NCBI GenBank assembly: GCA_030998225.1
Contig: JAPYXD010000704.1
Span: forward strand, 2,976,001 to 3,040,000
From: Diplolepis rosae
Lineage: Eukaryota; Arthropoda; Insecta; Hymenoptera; Diplolepididae
Direction of reading: 5' to 3'
Length of the DNA: 64,000 bases
This document shows, one piece after another, positions 42,344 to 52,643 of the stretch (position 1 is the first letter of the stretch; the number at the start of each line of letters is the position of its first letter). The position numbers were made by a program, and so were the translations under genes. The notes beneath the pieces were generated by a model. That model was not told where the DNA came from. It saw only the letters and a list, made by a program, of their open reading frames with translations, and searched no databases.

Positions 42344-43482
42344 ATGGGTTCATTTAATCAAAATATTTTTTAAATCAACCAAATCCAGTGAATAAAACGA
42401 TTTTGTGCAACTAACTAGTTTTTTTTTCTAATGTGTATTTAAATTCAATAAATGTTTTGTTATATTTTGAACAAATTTTCTGAAAAATTGTGCAAAGATA
42501 TTTATTATTTGAAGGGAAATATTGTTTTAAATTAATGATATCATTTTCACATTGTAGCTCAAAACCCTTAACAAAATTCTATTCTTCTACTGATTTACTG
42601 TATTCGAAATTTGGGCTGCGTACAAAATATGAAGCATCCCACTTTCTAAATCGGAATCGGTTGAAATTTGGCTGGTTTCAATTCAGAGATTATGCCAAAA
42701 CGTAATGAAGTTTGCTCAAAGTTAAATCATGTCATTTCTGAAATATTTTAAAAGAATTCATGATGAATTGAAAAAACAGAATAAATAAAATTAATAGCAT
42801 ATTATGCAACTGGGGAGAAAATAAATGTTTTTTCCGTGTTGCATACGATGTTTTTTTTTACAATTTCAATTTAGGGAAAAACGTATCATAATGTACATTT
42901 TTCGCAGCGAAATACTGAACTTTAGATAAACTATATAACAATTTACTATAGATTGTATCAAAATTTTCTATAACCGATACTAATGTTTCATATCATTTTT
43001 CGAATCTTTAATATTTTGACTACGAAAAATATCTAGTCCACTAAAAATAATTATCATTGCAACTCGATTTTCCCTAGATTCCTTATATTTCCTATAATCA
43101 TCATCATAAAATAAAACATATTCCTATAAAAATTTTCTCCGTTAAGGGAAAGGATTTGTGGGTGGTAGGGAGATAAAAGTATTTTAGTGGGACTAGTTTG
43201 TGTTTTCAAATGAAACAATATGTAACCCAGAAAGCAGAAAGGAACACTGTTACAAAATTCTACCGTAATTTCCCGAAACACGTAACTGGAGTTTTATTCA
43301 GTTACAGTTTCGTAAAATTAAGATAGAATTCCAGAAAATTCAGTTACTTTTTAGTAAATTTATAGGAAAAAATGGCTTAACTTTCAGTTAGAAAGTGTTG
43401 AATATTCTGATACATGTATCTGGAAATTCTGAAAATTGTAACAGGAATAATTTTATGTTTTGGGTAACTAAAGTTTTATGCA
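42344..43482. other. AT-rich stretch with a decayed MITE copy
   Basis: 42865-43040 is a diverged copy of the 43483 family (TTTAGGGAAAAACGTATCAT, then AACTTTAGATAAACTATA). A 42791 left end resembles the 34.0-kb repeat. No gene is recognised. Confidence 0.45.
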
Positions 43483-43761
43483 CACGGAGAAACTTTTTAT
43501 ATCAATTTTTACTATAGTATTGTTCAATTTAGGGAAAAACGTATCACTTTGAGAATTTTTGTTAGTAAAAATACTAAACTTTATTATAATGATATGAAAC
43601 TTCAGCATAGTCCATGGCAAATTTTACTATAGTTTATACTAAAGTTTCATATCATTATTATAAAGTTTAGTATTTTTACTAACAAAAATTCCCAAAGTCA
43701 TAAGTTTTTCCCTAAATTGAAAAATACTATAGTAAAAATTGATATAAAAAGTTTCTCCGTG
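43483..43761. mobile_element. CACGGAGAAACTTTTTATAT MITE, copy 2, almost perfect palindrome
   Basis: A 279-bp element that is nearly its own reverse complement: CACGGAGAAACTTTTTATAT at the left and ATATAAAAAGTTTCTCCGTG at the right. The arms keep pairing through GGGAAAAACGTATCACTTTG versus CAAAGTCATAAGTTTTTCCC and AGTAAAAATACTAAACTTTA versus its complement, down to the centre near 43620. No coding capacity. Confidence 0.9.
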
Positions 43762-44684
43762 CAGTTACATGTAACTAAAAATTTTGTTACAGTTGCGTCA
43801 TTTTATGATAAATTTCATGAAAATGTTGTTACAGTTTGGTAGTTTTAAGAAACATTTTATGAAAATTCAGTTGACTTTCATATTATTAAGAAAAATTTCA
43901 GAAAATTCAGTACATTTTTCGCAATTTTAAGATACGATTACTCAAAAACATCATAAATATCGTCAAATTTTACGTTACATTTGTAACATACAAATTTTGT
44001 AAATTTACGAACATTTCTAAGAATGAAGTTTATTGCTAAAGACCTGTTTACGAAAAGCCTAATATTGGCAAGATGACCGCTCAGTCCACGATACGAGAGC
44101 AATCTCAACTTCAATTTGAATAACTGCTTCATTTTTACTATAAATCATCCAGAACAATTTCGCTTATTTTATCAGTCATACCTTCTTCCACTTAAATCAA
44201 TTAAAAACAGAGAATCGATTTTTTTAGCAATAAAGTTTCTTGCTTGTTCGTTTAAAGGGGTCAGTATTAAAAAAAAAATTGACAAATCAATTTGAAGCTT
44301 TACTACACATTTTCATATGATGAAATGATGGAGAAAGACTTCTGAATACAGATTTAACCATGAGTAATACCAGTGATTCGCTTTTGTATCAATTGGAGGA
44401 GTATCGTCACACTCTGAGTTTTTTTCTTCTCCTGAAAAGCAGGTTTTTTCACAAATGTAGATTTTTCTCTGGTGCTAATTAATATATTGATGTTCTCTAT
44501 TATTTTAAATGTACAGTAATAGACCCAGCATGAATAAAATAGACAACTTTTTAAAATTCGTTTAGGAACATTAAAAAAATAGGAACGGTAAAGTTGTAGA
44601 GAATCTTTTTCCTGAAAAAATGATCTGTGGTTGATTAGAATCACATCACTTTTTAAAATTTGGTATGAAGCAATAAGAAAAAAT
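43762..44684. other. AT-rich stretch without genes
   Basis: Repetitive CAGTTACA/TTTTAAGA-type phrases; a 96-codon minus-strand frame (44354-44644) has no recognisable motif. Confidence 0.45.
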
Positions 44685-44840
44685 CTGCCCGCTTCGCGGG
44701 CACATTCTCATCGCGCGCTTCGCGCGCATATCGCTTCGCTCGCAAGTTTGAGCGCGCCTAGGGCGCGCGATTCGATCGTCGCGCTTCGCGCTCCTTTCTT
44801 TCTGGGCCTCGCGCTTCGCGCTCGGTCTTGTGCTCTTCGC
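44685..44840. repeat. GC-rich hairpin cluster (GCGCTTCGCGC units)
   Basis: Consecutive perfect or near-perfect short hairpins: GCCCGCTTCGCGGGC, GCGCGCTTCGCGCGC, GCGCGCCTAGGGCGCGC, GTCGCGCTTCGCGCTC and CTCGCGCTTCGCGCTC, followed by TGTGCTCTTCGCATAC. Several have a TTC loop. The order is the inverse of 24795-24908. An unusual concentration of GC palindromes in AT-rich DNA. Confidence 0.8.
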
Positions 44841-45010
44841 ATACATTTAAGTTTATTTCTTCTAATTTGATACTGAAGCTCAAACCAATTTTATAATAAC
44901 ATTACAGATGATGTGAATTACACATTTTCTCAAAGTCTCTCAATTTCTTTTTGAATTTAAGTAAAACAGGAAATTCAATTTACTTAAGGCTATATCAGGC
45001 TTAAGGAACA

Positions 45011-46100
45011 CATTCTCATCATGACGCTCGCGCTTCGCGCTCGATTGTCTGTATACATTTCAGTAACTTTTTAATAAATTACATGGTTAAAATAATTTAT
45101 TTTCTTCCAAATCTCTCAAAAAGAAAAAACAATCGTAGACTTTATTTAAGGAAACGATTTTGCAGAACAACGCTTATTTCGTATCTCACATATTTTGGTG
45201 AAAAAAATCGAATTTTTTTAATATTAAAAATCAAAACATGAAATATACATCCTGTCCCGAAATGTCTTAATGAGAATTTGTAGACCTTATTTAGGCAAAC
45301 AATTTTCCATCTAAACGTTTTTTTTTGTATCTCACATAATTTGTCTAAAAAATGGAATTTTTGAATTTTAAACGTATTTTTTGGAATTGAAACGAAAAAT
45401 ATATGTTTTTTCATAAACTGTGTAAGACAAAACTTGTAGATCTTTTTGAAACGAACAACTTTGTATTCTTACGTTTTTTTCGTATTTCACATATTATTGT
45501 TAAAAAATTGAATTTTGGATTTTCAATAGATTATTTTTTAATTAAAAAAAAAAATATGCATCTTATGAAAAAATGTTACAATTCAAATTTGTAGGTCTTT
45601 ATGTAGAAAATAATATTGTATCATAACGTTTTTTCGTATCTCGTATAATTTAACTGGAAAATGGAATTTTGATATTGACTTTTTTCGAATTTGAATATGC
45701 TGTAACATTTCTAATTTTGATTTAATCAAAAAATGTTATAAGGATAATTTGTAGAGATTTATGAGCACTATCAAAAACCAGGATTGGAATTTTTGATTTT
45801 TTCAAAAAATTATTTTCAAAAACACAAAAGTAGTGCTCCATCCCTCAATTTTGATTGGATGTGGCTGGTTAACGAACTTGTCCTTACTTTTTCGGCTCCG
45901 ATAAAGTGTACCAAAGCTCAATTCAATCTGATAATTCTATCGAGAGTTATGCCGCACACGACCTACAGACAGACAGACAGACACTTTCGTAAAAACCCTT
46001 TTTTCTGACTCAGGGGGTCTCAAAACGTAAAGATTTGATGAAAATTTCGAAAGTCATTTTTCACATAAAACCAATACCTTCTCATCCATGATGAGAATGT
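45011..46100 (+). mobile_element. ACATTCTCATC-terminated element, copy 2
   Basis: The ends are ACATTCTCATC (45011) and GATGAGAATGT (46090-46100). It has GCTCGCGCTTCGCGCTC just inside the left end, repeated CGTATCTCACATA-type phrases in the middle, and a (CAGA)n tract plus CTGACTCAGGGGGTCTC near the right end. It is longer than copy 1 (24106-24636) and without the internal insertion of copy 3 (58676-60035). No transposase. Confidence 0.75.
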
Positions 46101-46134
46101 AAAAAAGTCCGAGTAAAAATAAAATTTGTAAAAT

Positions 46135-46278
46135 GCATTATTTTTCTGCAATTCAAATTTTTTTCATGGAAAATAATCTTTTTTCTTTCAAATTAGCCCT
46201 TCAATAAAAATAATGCTATTCTTGAAAGCAAAATTATCTATTTTTGCCTAAGGTCTAATTTTCGTGGATAAACTGCCT
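46135..46278. mobile_element. Right-half copy of the TAAGGTAGTTCGG MITE
   Basis: It aligns with 36530-36688, including TGCTATTCTTGAAAGCAAAA and the end GTGGATAAACTGCCTTA. It abuts the next MITE, which begins TAAGGCC, at a shared TTAA/TAAG border. Confidence 0.72.
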
Positions 46279-46809
46279 TAAGGCCATGGAAAAGCCAGAC
46301 CATATGATCGATATGGTGATTATTTTGTCTGTAAACTTTTGCCCATGCAAAATAAGACATCAAGTCAAAATTTTGTGAGATCAAAGAAAAGACACTAAGG
46401 CAGGTCTGTCAACTCTTGAATTTTTATAATTATAAAAAAATACATTTAAAAATTTTTTTTTCATTTTCATAAATTAAATTCAAAGAATTTGAAATCTTTC
46501 AGGGGAAAAGAAGACGCTTTCGACTATGCCGGGATTCGAGCCTGGGTCTTTCGATTGCCGGTCGACGGACTCAACCACCTAAATTGAATTTTTTAAATCA
46601 ATTTTAATTTTTAATTTCAGAAAAAACAAATTTTTTTAAATATATTTTTTTTATGAATATAAAAATTCAAGGGTTGTCAGGTCTTCTTTAGTGACTTTTC
46701 TTTGATCTCACAAATTTTTGACTTGATATCTTATTTTGCATGGACAAAAGTTTACAGAAAAAAAATTACCATATCGATCATATATGGTCTGGTTGATCCA
46801 TTGCCTTGA
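46279..46809. mobile_element. TAAGGCCATGG MITE, variant with TIRs of about 110 bp
   Basis: The left arm contains TTTGTCTGTAAACTTTTG and AAAATAAGACATCAAGTCAA. The right arm has their complements (CAAAAGTTTACAGAAAAAAA and TTGACTTGATATCTTATTTT) and ends near GTTGATCCATTGCCTTGA. The tips match the 29.4- and 33.5-kb elements but the interior differs. A SINE fragment sits inside (46482-46580). Confidence 0.78.
46482..46580 (-). repeat. tRNA-derived SINE fragment, copy 2
   Basis: The minus strand contains GGCTCGAATCCCGGC (B-box) and CGACCGGCAATCGAAAGACC, matching 38440-38548. The A-box end is truncated (TAGGTGGTTGAGTC). It is nested within a MITE. Confidence 0.68.
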
Positions 46810-47599
46810 ATTAAACTATTCTTTAATAAAGTTTTACTACTATTTTTCGATGTAGAGATTCAACTTCATACATTTGTCGAATAAAAAGTCATATTAAGAT
46901 GATTTATTAGATGGAGTACCACACCAGAAACCAAGATTAAAATTCTGAATTTTCCCACAAGTCTGAAAACAATTCAATTTGTTGATTTTTTATCGGATAT
47001 GGCTGGCTAATAAACTTGACTTTTATTTTGTACTCTACAAACTTATTTAAAAGTTCAATCTGATTAGGCAAGTTTTGTAAAAGTTATCGTATATATACAG
47101 TAACGACAGACATACAGATACACCCAGAATAAAAATGTACTCGATCTAGCCAAAACATTTAATTTAATTAACCGGAATCTTCGGTTAAATCAAATAAAAT
47201 ATGATAGAATCAATTGCAATACTTGTTTCATTTAACTAAATTGTATCCGAGCACACCATCTTTGGTTACATAAAGCAAATTCTTTCGTTCGATCAATAAA
47301 TTGAAATGGTTAAATTAACCAAAAAATTGTAGTGTTGAAGGAACAATTTCAATTCATTTCAGGCTTTGAGAAACTCAAAGGCAAGGATTTCCAAAATAAT
47401 TTTTAACATACAGGTATACGATTATTTATAAGAACTTTCAAATAAACAGATTATCCAGTTTTTAATTACTTCCTCAATTGGGATTGAAAATCCTTTTTGT
47501 TCGGTTTTTCATTTGGAACGAGATTAAAACAGTTTTCCCGCTTCTTTTCTTGATGGTTTTAAATCGATTACGCTCAGAAAGAAGATTTAGTTAAATAAA
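46810..47599. other. AT-rich stretch with a MITE-like segment
   Basis: 47120-47345 starts ACACCCAGAATAAAAATG and has GGTTAAATC/GATTTAACC-type inverted phrases; probably an old MITE. No gene. Confidence 0.45.
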
Positions 47600-47890
47600 A
47601 AAAAATTATTTGCTTGAAAGACTATCTTTGATTCAAAGAAATGATTTATTTTCATTAAATGAAATTTGTTCCATTCAAACAAAGTATCTTTGAATCAAAT
47701 AAAAATTTGTTCAAATCAAACAAATTTCTGCCTCAAATAAAAAAAAATTATACCTTTGACCATATATCAATGCATTGATTTCAAAGTTTTGATGAAAAAT
47801 TTATTTGCTTCAAATATTTATTTGATTTAATTAATTAAATGTTATTTAATTCAAATAAATCTTTTTTTTTAATCAGAAAAAAATTTTCAA
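47600..47890. repeat. AT-rich MITE, inverse relative of 23800-24095
   Basis: GAAAGACTATCTTTGATTCA, CCTTTGACCATATATCAATG and TTATTTAATTCAAATAAATC occur in the same order as in the complement of 23.8-24.1 kb. Confidence 0.65.
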
Positions 47891-48467
47891 AGAAATTATT
47901 TATGTTCGAATTGACATGAAATATCACGTTTCTCACATTATGCGATATGAGTTCACTTTACATACTTAAAAATACCTCGTTTATATAATTTAAATTTGCT
48001 TTAACGTACGTTAAAGATATATTTTTATACTTTACTCCTTTATCGGTCTTCTGGTTTCTTTGAAGTTCTTGTGAAACGCAAAGAAAAATATGTAAATCTT
48101 AATCTGTAAGGGTTTCCAGAAATTCCGAAGTTTTCAAATTCGTTTACGCGAAAATTCAATTGCTACTTTGGAAACAAGAAAAAGTATAATATTGGTATCC
48201 GATTTATGTATACGATTGGGGACAGAAAACGTGAGAAAACTATCTGCATGATATGAATATGCTTTGAAGATATCAAATATTTTTCTGTTAAATTTGTTTA
48301 TTTACTAGAAAAAATAAAAACTTGATACTTTCTTATAATATACCAATTAATTCTGTATAATAAATTTTGTTTTGAGTTTTATTATAATCACGACAAATGC
48401 ACTTTGCGCTCAATATTAATGGTTAAAATGGAAAATTGAAGATGAAAAGGAAAATTCCTATTTACTT
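47891..48467. other. Intergenic spacer
   Basis: Nothing recognised. Confidence 0.45.
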
Positions 48468-48845
48468 GGCATAATTTCTCAAGTGATACCACCCCAAAAA
48501 ACGAAGTCGTCCGATTGGGCTTAAAGTTTGGTTGATTGGAGTCCTATTTGATGGTACTTTCTACAAAAAAAAATTTTTTCGTTTTGACAAATATTTGCTG
48601 AAATAGGGGGGGGGGGGGGTGCAATTTTAAGACTTTTGATGGGAAGCCTCTTCTTCAAACGAATATAACATTTCTTTTAGCATGAAGCAAAATTTTACTC
48701 CATATGTTTTCTTCAGTCTTTTTCGTGATCTTTCAACTGATTGTAACAATTTTTGAAAAAATTAAAATTTGACCTCCATTTTCGAAAATCAAAAATAAAT
48801 TTGACTTTTTTTCAAATTCGGACCCATTTTTTTTTTTTAATCATC
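48468..48845. repeat. Left arm of an outer palindrome split by nested insertions
   Basis: It begins GGCATAATTTCTCAAGTGAT and ends TTTTTTTTTTAATCATC. It is the reverse complement of 56272-56544 (GATGATTAAAAAAAAAATG ... ATCACTTGAGAAATTATGCC). Blocks such as CCATTTTCGAAAATC and CATATGTTTTCTTCAGTC pair exactly. A run of 14 G (48606-48619) and roughly 100 bp around it are present only in this arm. Confidence 0.9.
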
Positions 48846-48847
48846 TA

Positions 48848-49729
48848 GTTAAAAAGCTGAGATTTTTTCCTATAAAATAGCAAAACTTCAGGATGGGTTT
48901 TTTTTTCAGCAATTGTGCGATGAATAACTGGATGCTCCACCGGAGCTGAGGCCGCGCGACCTTTCGCTATTGTATTTTTTGGAACCTTCTGTCTCTTTAT
49001 ATATAGCCTATTTCGTAGAATTGTATTTCTTGGCGATTTTTTTTCGCTTTTGGAGGTAATTTCGCGTGCCACTTCTGCGGTTTCTTTTTTTGGCCTTTTG
49101 GGAAGATGTCATACTTTTCAGAAGATGAAAACTTTTTCATTTTAAAGTTTATGATACTCGTCATCACACTGCATCTTTGTGTCATTGACCTTTAAAGGTA
49201 TTAAAAAATCTGGATCACATTCATTATTATCTGCATCATCATCGTCAACAACAGTGTCAATATCTGATTGAACTTGATTAGCAATCCTTGTAGTATTGTC
49301 GCAATTCAAGAATGATCTTCCTTCTATCTTGGTTAGTTCAAATCTGCATGTGTTGCAAATTTGTGAATCTTCTCGTAGATTTGGGAATTTTACGCGTAAA
49401 TTGTCAGAAACACGGCGAAGGGTTGTTCCCTTATGTTTATTTGTTTGGAACGGATTAATGCATTTATCCTTCCAAATTTCGCGATACTTTTTGGAAGACA
49501 TCATTAGACAAGTACTTCTTTGCAATTTAAGAAGGAAGCTTACATAAAAAGTAATATAAGAAGTAAAAGGAATAGAAAAACAGAAGAGGAAATAGACGGT
49601 AGCGAACGGTCGCGCGGCCTCAGCTCTGGCGGAGCATCCGGTTATTCATCGCACAATTGCTCGTAAACAAAAAAAAAACGCCATCCTGAAATATTGCTAT
49701 TTTATAGGAAAAAATCTCAGCTTTTTAAC
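48848..49729 (-). mobile_element. 882-bp TIR element inserted at the palindrome centre
   Basis: The ends GTTAAAAAGCTGAGATTTTT (48848) and AAAAATCTCAGCTTTTTAAC (to 49729) belong to TIRs of about 120 bp that also pair TTTCAGCAATTGTGCGATGA-type and GGCCGCGCGACC/GGTCGCGCGGCC blocks. It is flanked by TA (48846-48847, 49730-49731). It encodes a zinc-finger-like ORF but no recognisable transposase core. Confidence 0.85.
49142..49525 (-). CDS. Zinc-binding-like ORF of the 882-bp element
   Basis: 127 codons from ATG at 49525. The N-terminal half reads KDKCINPFQTNKHKG, LRRVSDNLRVKFPNLRED and QICNTCRFELTKIEG: a conserved-looking Cys-Asn-Pro-Phe plus Cys-x2-Cys pattern. I recall this pattern from uncharacterised insect transposon-associated proteins, but I cannot name the family. 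An acidic tract DTVVDDDDADNNE follows, and the frame ends YHKL. Downstream on the same strand, open sequence runs into the left TIR (49072-48845) with basic residues, possibly a remnant of the rest of the gene. Probably the DNA-binding half of a transposon-encoded protein. Confidence 0.5.
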   Translation of the reverse strand: MQRSTCLMMSSKKYREIWKDKCINPFQTNKHKGTTLRRVSDNLRVKFPNLREDSQICNTCRFELTKIEGRSFLNCDNTTRIANQVQSDIDTVVDDDDADNNECDPDFLIPLKVNDTKMQCDDEYHKL

Positions 49730-50096
49730 TAGGGTAAGTGTGGGTATTACTGTGGATGCCCCAGTTACTGCGCTTTCAAACAAAACTAATGATATACAAT
49801 GTTTTAAAGATATATAACGCTACAGAACAACTAAAAACAATCAATTTCTAATCCAAGCATAATAAGTATCAACAAATTATCAATAGTTACGATATTTGTA
49901 GCTAATTGATTTCAATTTGAAACTCTCATATTCCCGATTCCCATAGTTTTAATGCTTAGATTTGTTGACAGGCCATGAACACGTTCTGAAAAACTTATTA
50001 TAATTCCGTTTCTGAAAATAAAATATTTATTGTGATATTACTTTCTGCAAAGTAAATATATCTGTCAAGCGGCACTGCATAACCTTTCAATCTATT

Positions 50097-50470
50097 ACAA
50101 ATGCTTCGTTATGCTTACTTTTTATAATTGAGATTAAACAAAATGTTGAAAATTCCAAAATCGTTGCTAATGAGGCAAGAGGAAGTCAAGTAATATAATT
50201 TTAAGGTAAATTAAATAAGAGTTATAATATTATTTAATCTTAATTTGTTAAAAATGCTTTATGTTCACTTTTTATAATTTAGTTTAAATAAAATGTTCAA
50301 CACTCCTTAATCGTTGCTAAAGATGCAAGAGGAACTCAAGTGATATAATTTTAAGTTAAATTAAATAAAATTAATAAAATGATTAATCTTAATTTGTTAC
50401 GAATACTTCGTCGTGTTTACTTTTTATAATTGAGATTAAATAAAATTTTAAACACTCCTAAATTAATTGT
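50097..50470. repeat. Tandem repeat of about 150 bp, 2.5 units
   Basis: Units begin near 50097, 50249 and 50398, each with a (C/T)TTACTTTTTATAATTGAGAT-like block. The first two also carry AATCGTTGCTAA, GAGGAA(G/C)TCAAGT and ATATAATTTTAAG blocks; the third is cut at about 50470. It lies inside the GGGTAAGTGTG element. Confidence 0.72.
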
Positions 50471-50551
50471 AAGTTCACTCAAAATAATATCGCAGTATTA
50501 CGCGCGCAGAAATTGGGGTTTCCGCAGTAATTGGTGCGCAGTAATTCATGC

Positions 50552-50565
50552 AAACCCGCAGTAAT
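50552..50565 (+). repeat. 14-bp target-site duplication, left copy (R1-clade copy B)
   Basis: AAACCCGCAGTAAT precedes the element and is repeated at 56053-56066 after the poly(A). The exact edge is blurred by the A tract. Confidence 0.88.
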
Positions 50566-51365
50566 AACTCCGCCATTGCCGGTCCCAAGCCCGGATGAGA
50601 AAGGAGGAGGGGGCACACACAGAGCAACAGGACACAACACATTACAGCGACACTAAACACAACACACCTAACAACCGAGAGAGCGTTCTGTGGGCGGGCA
50701 GGGTCTCGCCGAGGTGAACGCATGAGTCCAAGCACGGAGCAGACGCGTCCTGCAGCCCACCAACGGTAGTAGCCGCAAGGACTCTGCCAGCAGTAGGGCT
50801 GTTGCCGTCAGGATGGCTGCCAAGGGAGCCCTATAGACGGGCTTTTCCCTAGTGATGGGCCTGCCGGGCGCACGTACCACGACGGTTGTTCTGCGACTTT
50901 CAGGCGCGTGAGGACGCGGTGTGGAGCGAAAGCATCAGGGGACCTTGAACAGGTCTCTTGATGCCGAATGAACGTACACGGAGTGAATGCGGGGGGCCCC
51001 TTAATCGGGGTATCGCCCCAAATGCGTATGCGGCGATGACGCTGAACTTCCCGCGTGCGCTCTTGCGGTCACACCACAATCAAATGCACGACACCCACAC
51101 ACACCAGAATGAATGGGACGCTGAGTGAATGAGGCTGCGGCCGGCGCCTGGTGGATATTCCCGATAGACTAGCCAAGGGAGGAGTAGTAGCCTCTCGACC
51201 AGGGTAGGACGCGATGTCAGTACCTCACCTCTGTGGAAGTAATATGGGTAACCGCTTCTCGGTTTCGGCGCACATAACTAGGGATCCATATAGGCGGGGA
51301 TAGTAGCCCTACCGCGGTAGGGCTCCCATGATGGGCGAACCGTCTTAAGACACGACAGTTTTAAT
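50566..51365 (+). other. 5' UTR of R1-clade copy B
   Basis: An 800-bp leader aligned with copy A, lacking the block equivalent to about 7735-8090 (joined at GGGTAACCGCTTCTCGG). No conserved frame. Confidence 0.75.
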
Positions 51366-52643
51366 ATGAATGTCTCAAAAAATAAAGGAGGTGAAGAGGT
51401 GAAGGCGTCAGATACGCCCTCACACACTTCTCCAGGGGCTGAGGGATGGAAAGACGTCCTTCAGCTCCTGAAGGAGCAAAGTACAAAGATGGAAAAGTTG
51501 GCCAGGGCTCTCAGTGTCATCCAGCAGGGTATGCTGAGAAATAACCCTGGCCACGTAAAGGACAGTGTTAACGAGGCATCAGAGGTGTTGAGCGGAATGC
51601 TCAACACCCACAAATGTCTTGTAGAAAGCGGGATGGAAATCCAGAAGAAGCTGGAATCCCACCCCGCCTCAAAAAAGATGGGTATCTTCCGGAGACTGCG
51701 CTCTGCGTCTCTGGGAGATACCCCCAAGAAGCTGACAAAGGGGGAGAAGAGGGTTGCTCCTTCTCCCCCCGAAGATCGGCTTCCCAAGAAAGGGAAGGGC
51801 GGCATATCGCCGTCTTATGCTGCGGCCACCAGAGGCCAGACCCCGAAAAAGGATGGGGAATGGCAGCTGGTGGAGAAGAAAAAGACTGCGCAGGAACACA
51901 ACACAAAGGGAAAGTTGCCGAGGCGCTCCCCGGCCGCGAGGTCGGGCGACGCCATCAAGGTGTCGGCGAAGGACGGCCAGTCCTACGCCGACATCTTGAG
52001 GGAAATGAAGGCGAAGGTCGACCCCCAGAAGGCAGGACTTGAGGTCCTGTCTATCCGGAGGACCAGGAAGGAAGAAGTCCTTTTGGTCCTCAAAAAGGGG
52101 GGAGACGTTTCGGCCTTCCGAAAGGAGCTCGACCTGGCGGTCGGGGAAAGGGCGCAAATTTCAGCCCTGGTCTCGACGAGGTCCCTCGAAATTAGGGACC
52201 TCGACGAGACCGTTGAAAAAGAAGAGGTTGTGTCTGCCCTGTGCTTGGCATTGGGCAGACCAGCTTTTGAGGGGTCCTGCAGGCTCTTCACCCGCTTTGG
52301 TGGGGTGTAGACTGCAGTGATCCGGCTAGCTGAGGCAGACGCCGCGCGTCTGCTTCAGCTAGGTAAGTTGAGGATCGGGTGGGTAGAGTGCCGCATTCGC
52401 GAGCACCTGGAAGTCGCCCGCTGCTTCAGGTGCCTTGGGTACGGCCACAGGTCCCGGGGCTGCAGCAACCCCGACAGGAAAAACGCCTGTTGGAGATGCG
52501 GCACCACGGGACACTTGGCAGGGACCTGTAAGGCGCCACCAAGGTGCCTGTCATGCGCAGACAGGGGCGACAAAGATGTCGCCCATGTGTCGGGGAGCGG
52601 CTCCTGCCCGGTCTTCCGGGAAGAGCTTCGGAGCAGGAATTGA
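51366..52643 (+). pseudogene. R1-clade ORF1 (Gag-like), copy B, one in-frame stop
   Basis: ATG at 51366 (MNVSKNKGGEEVKASDTPSH) opens a frame of 425 codons ending at TGA 52641-52643, broken only by TAG at 52308-52310, where copy A reads Gln (CAG to TAG). The N-terminal part is charged, with EQSTKMEKLARALSVIQQGM suggesting a helical or coiled-coil segment. A Lys-rich middle follows. Near residues 350-400 lie zinc knuckles CFRCLGYGHRSRGC and CWRCGTTGHLAGTC, then CLSC. Expected role: RNA-binding nucleocapsid of the retrotransposition particle. It overlaps ORF2 by a few bases. Confidence 0.92.

Noticed and set aside
44631..44870. 79-codon Ala/Arg-rich ORF
   Set aside because: It is translated from the GC-rich hairpin cluster and simply reflects the GCGCTTCGCGC repeats.
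45784..46008. 74-codon ORF with a QTDR repeat
   Set aside because: It is produced by the (CAGA)n tract in a repeat family; the equivalent region in the other copies is not open.
50097..50470. CRISPR-like array
   Set aside because: The repeats are long (about 150 bp), direct, without spacers and diverged; this is a eukaryotic tandem repeat inside a transposon.
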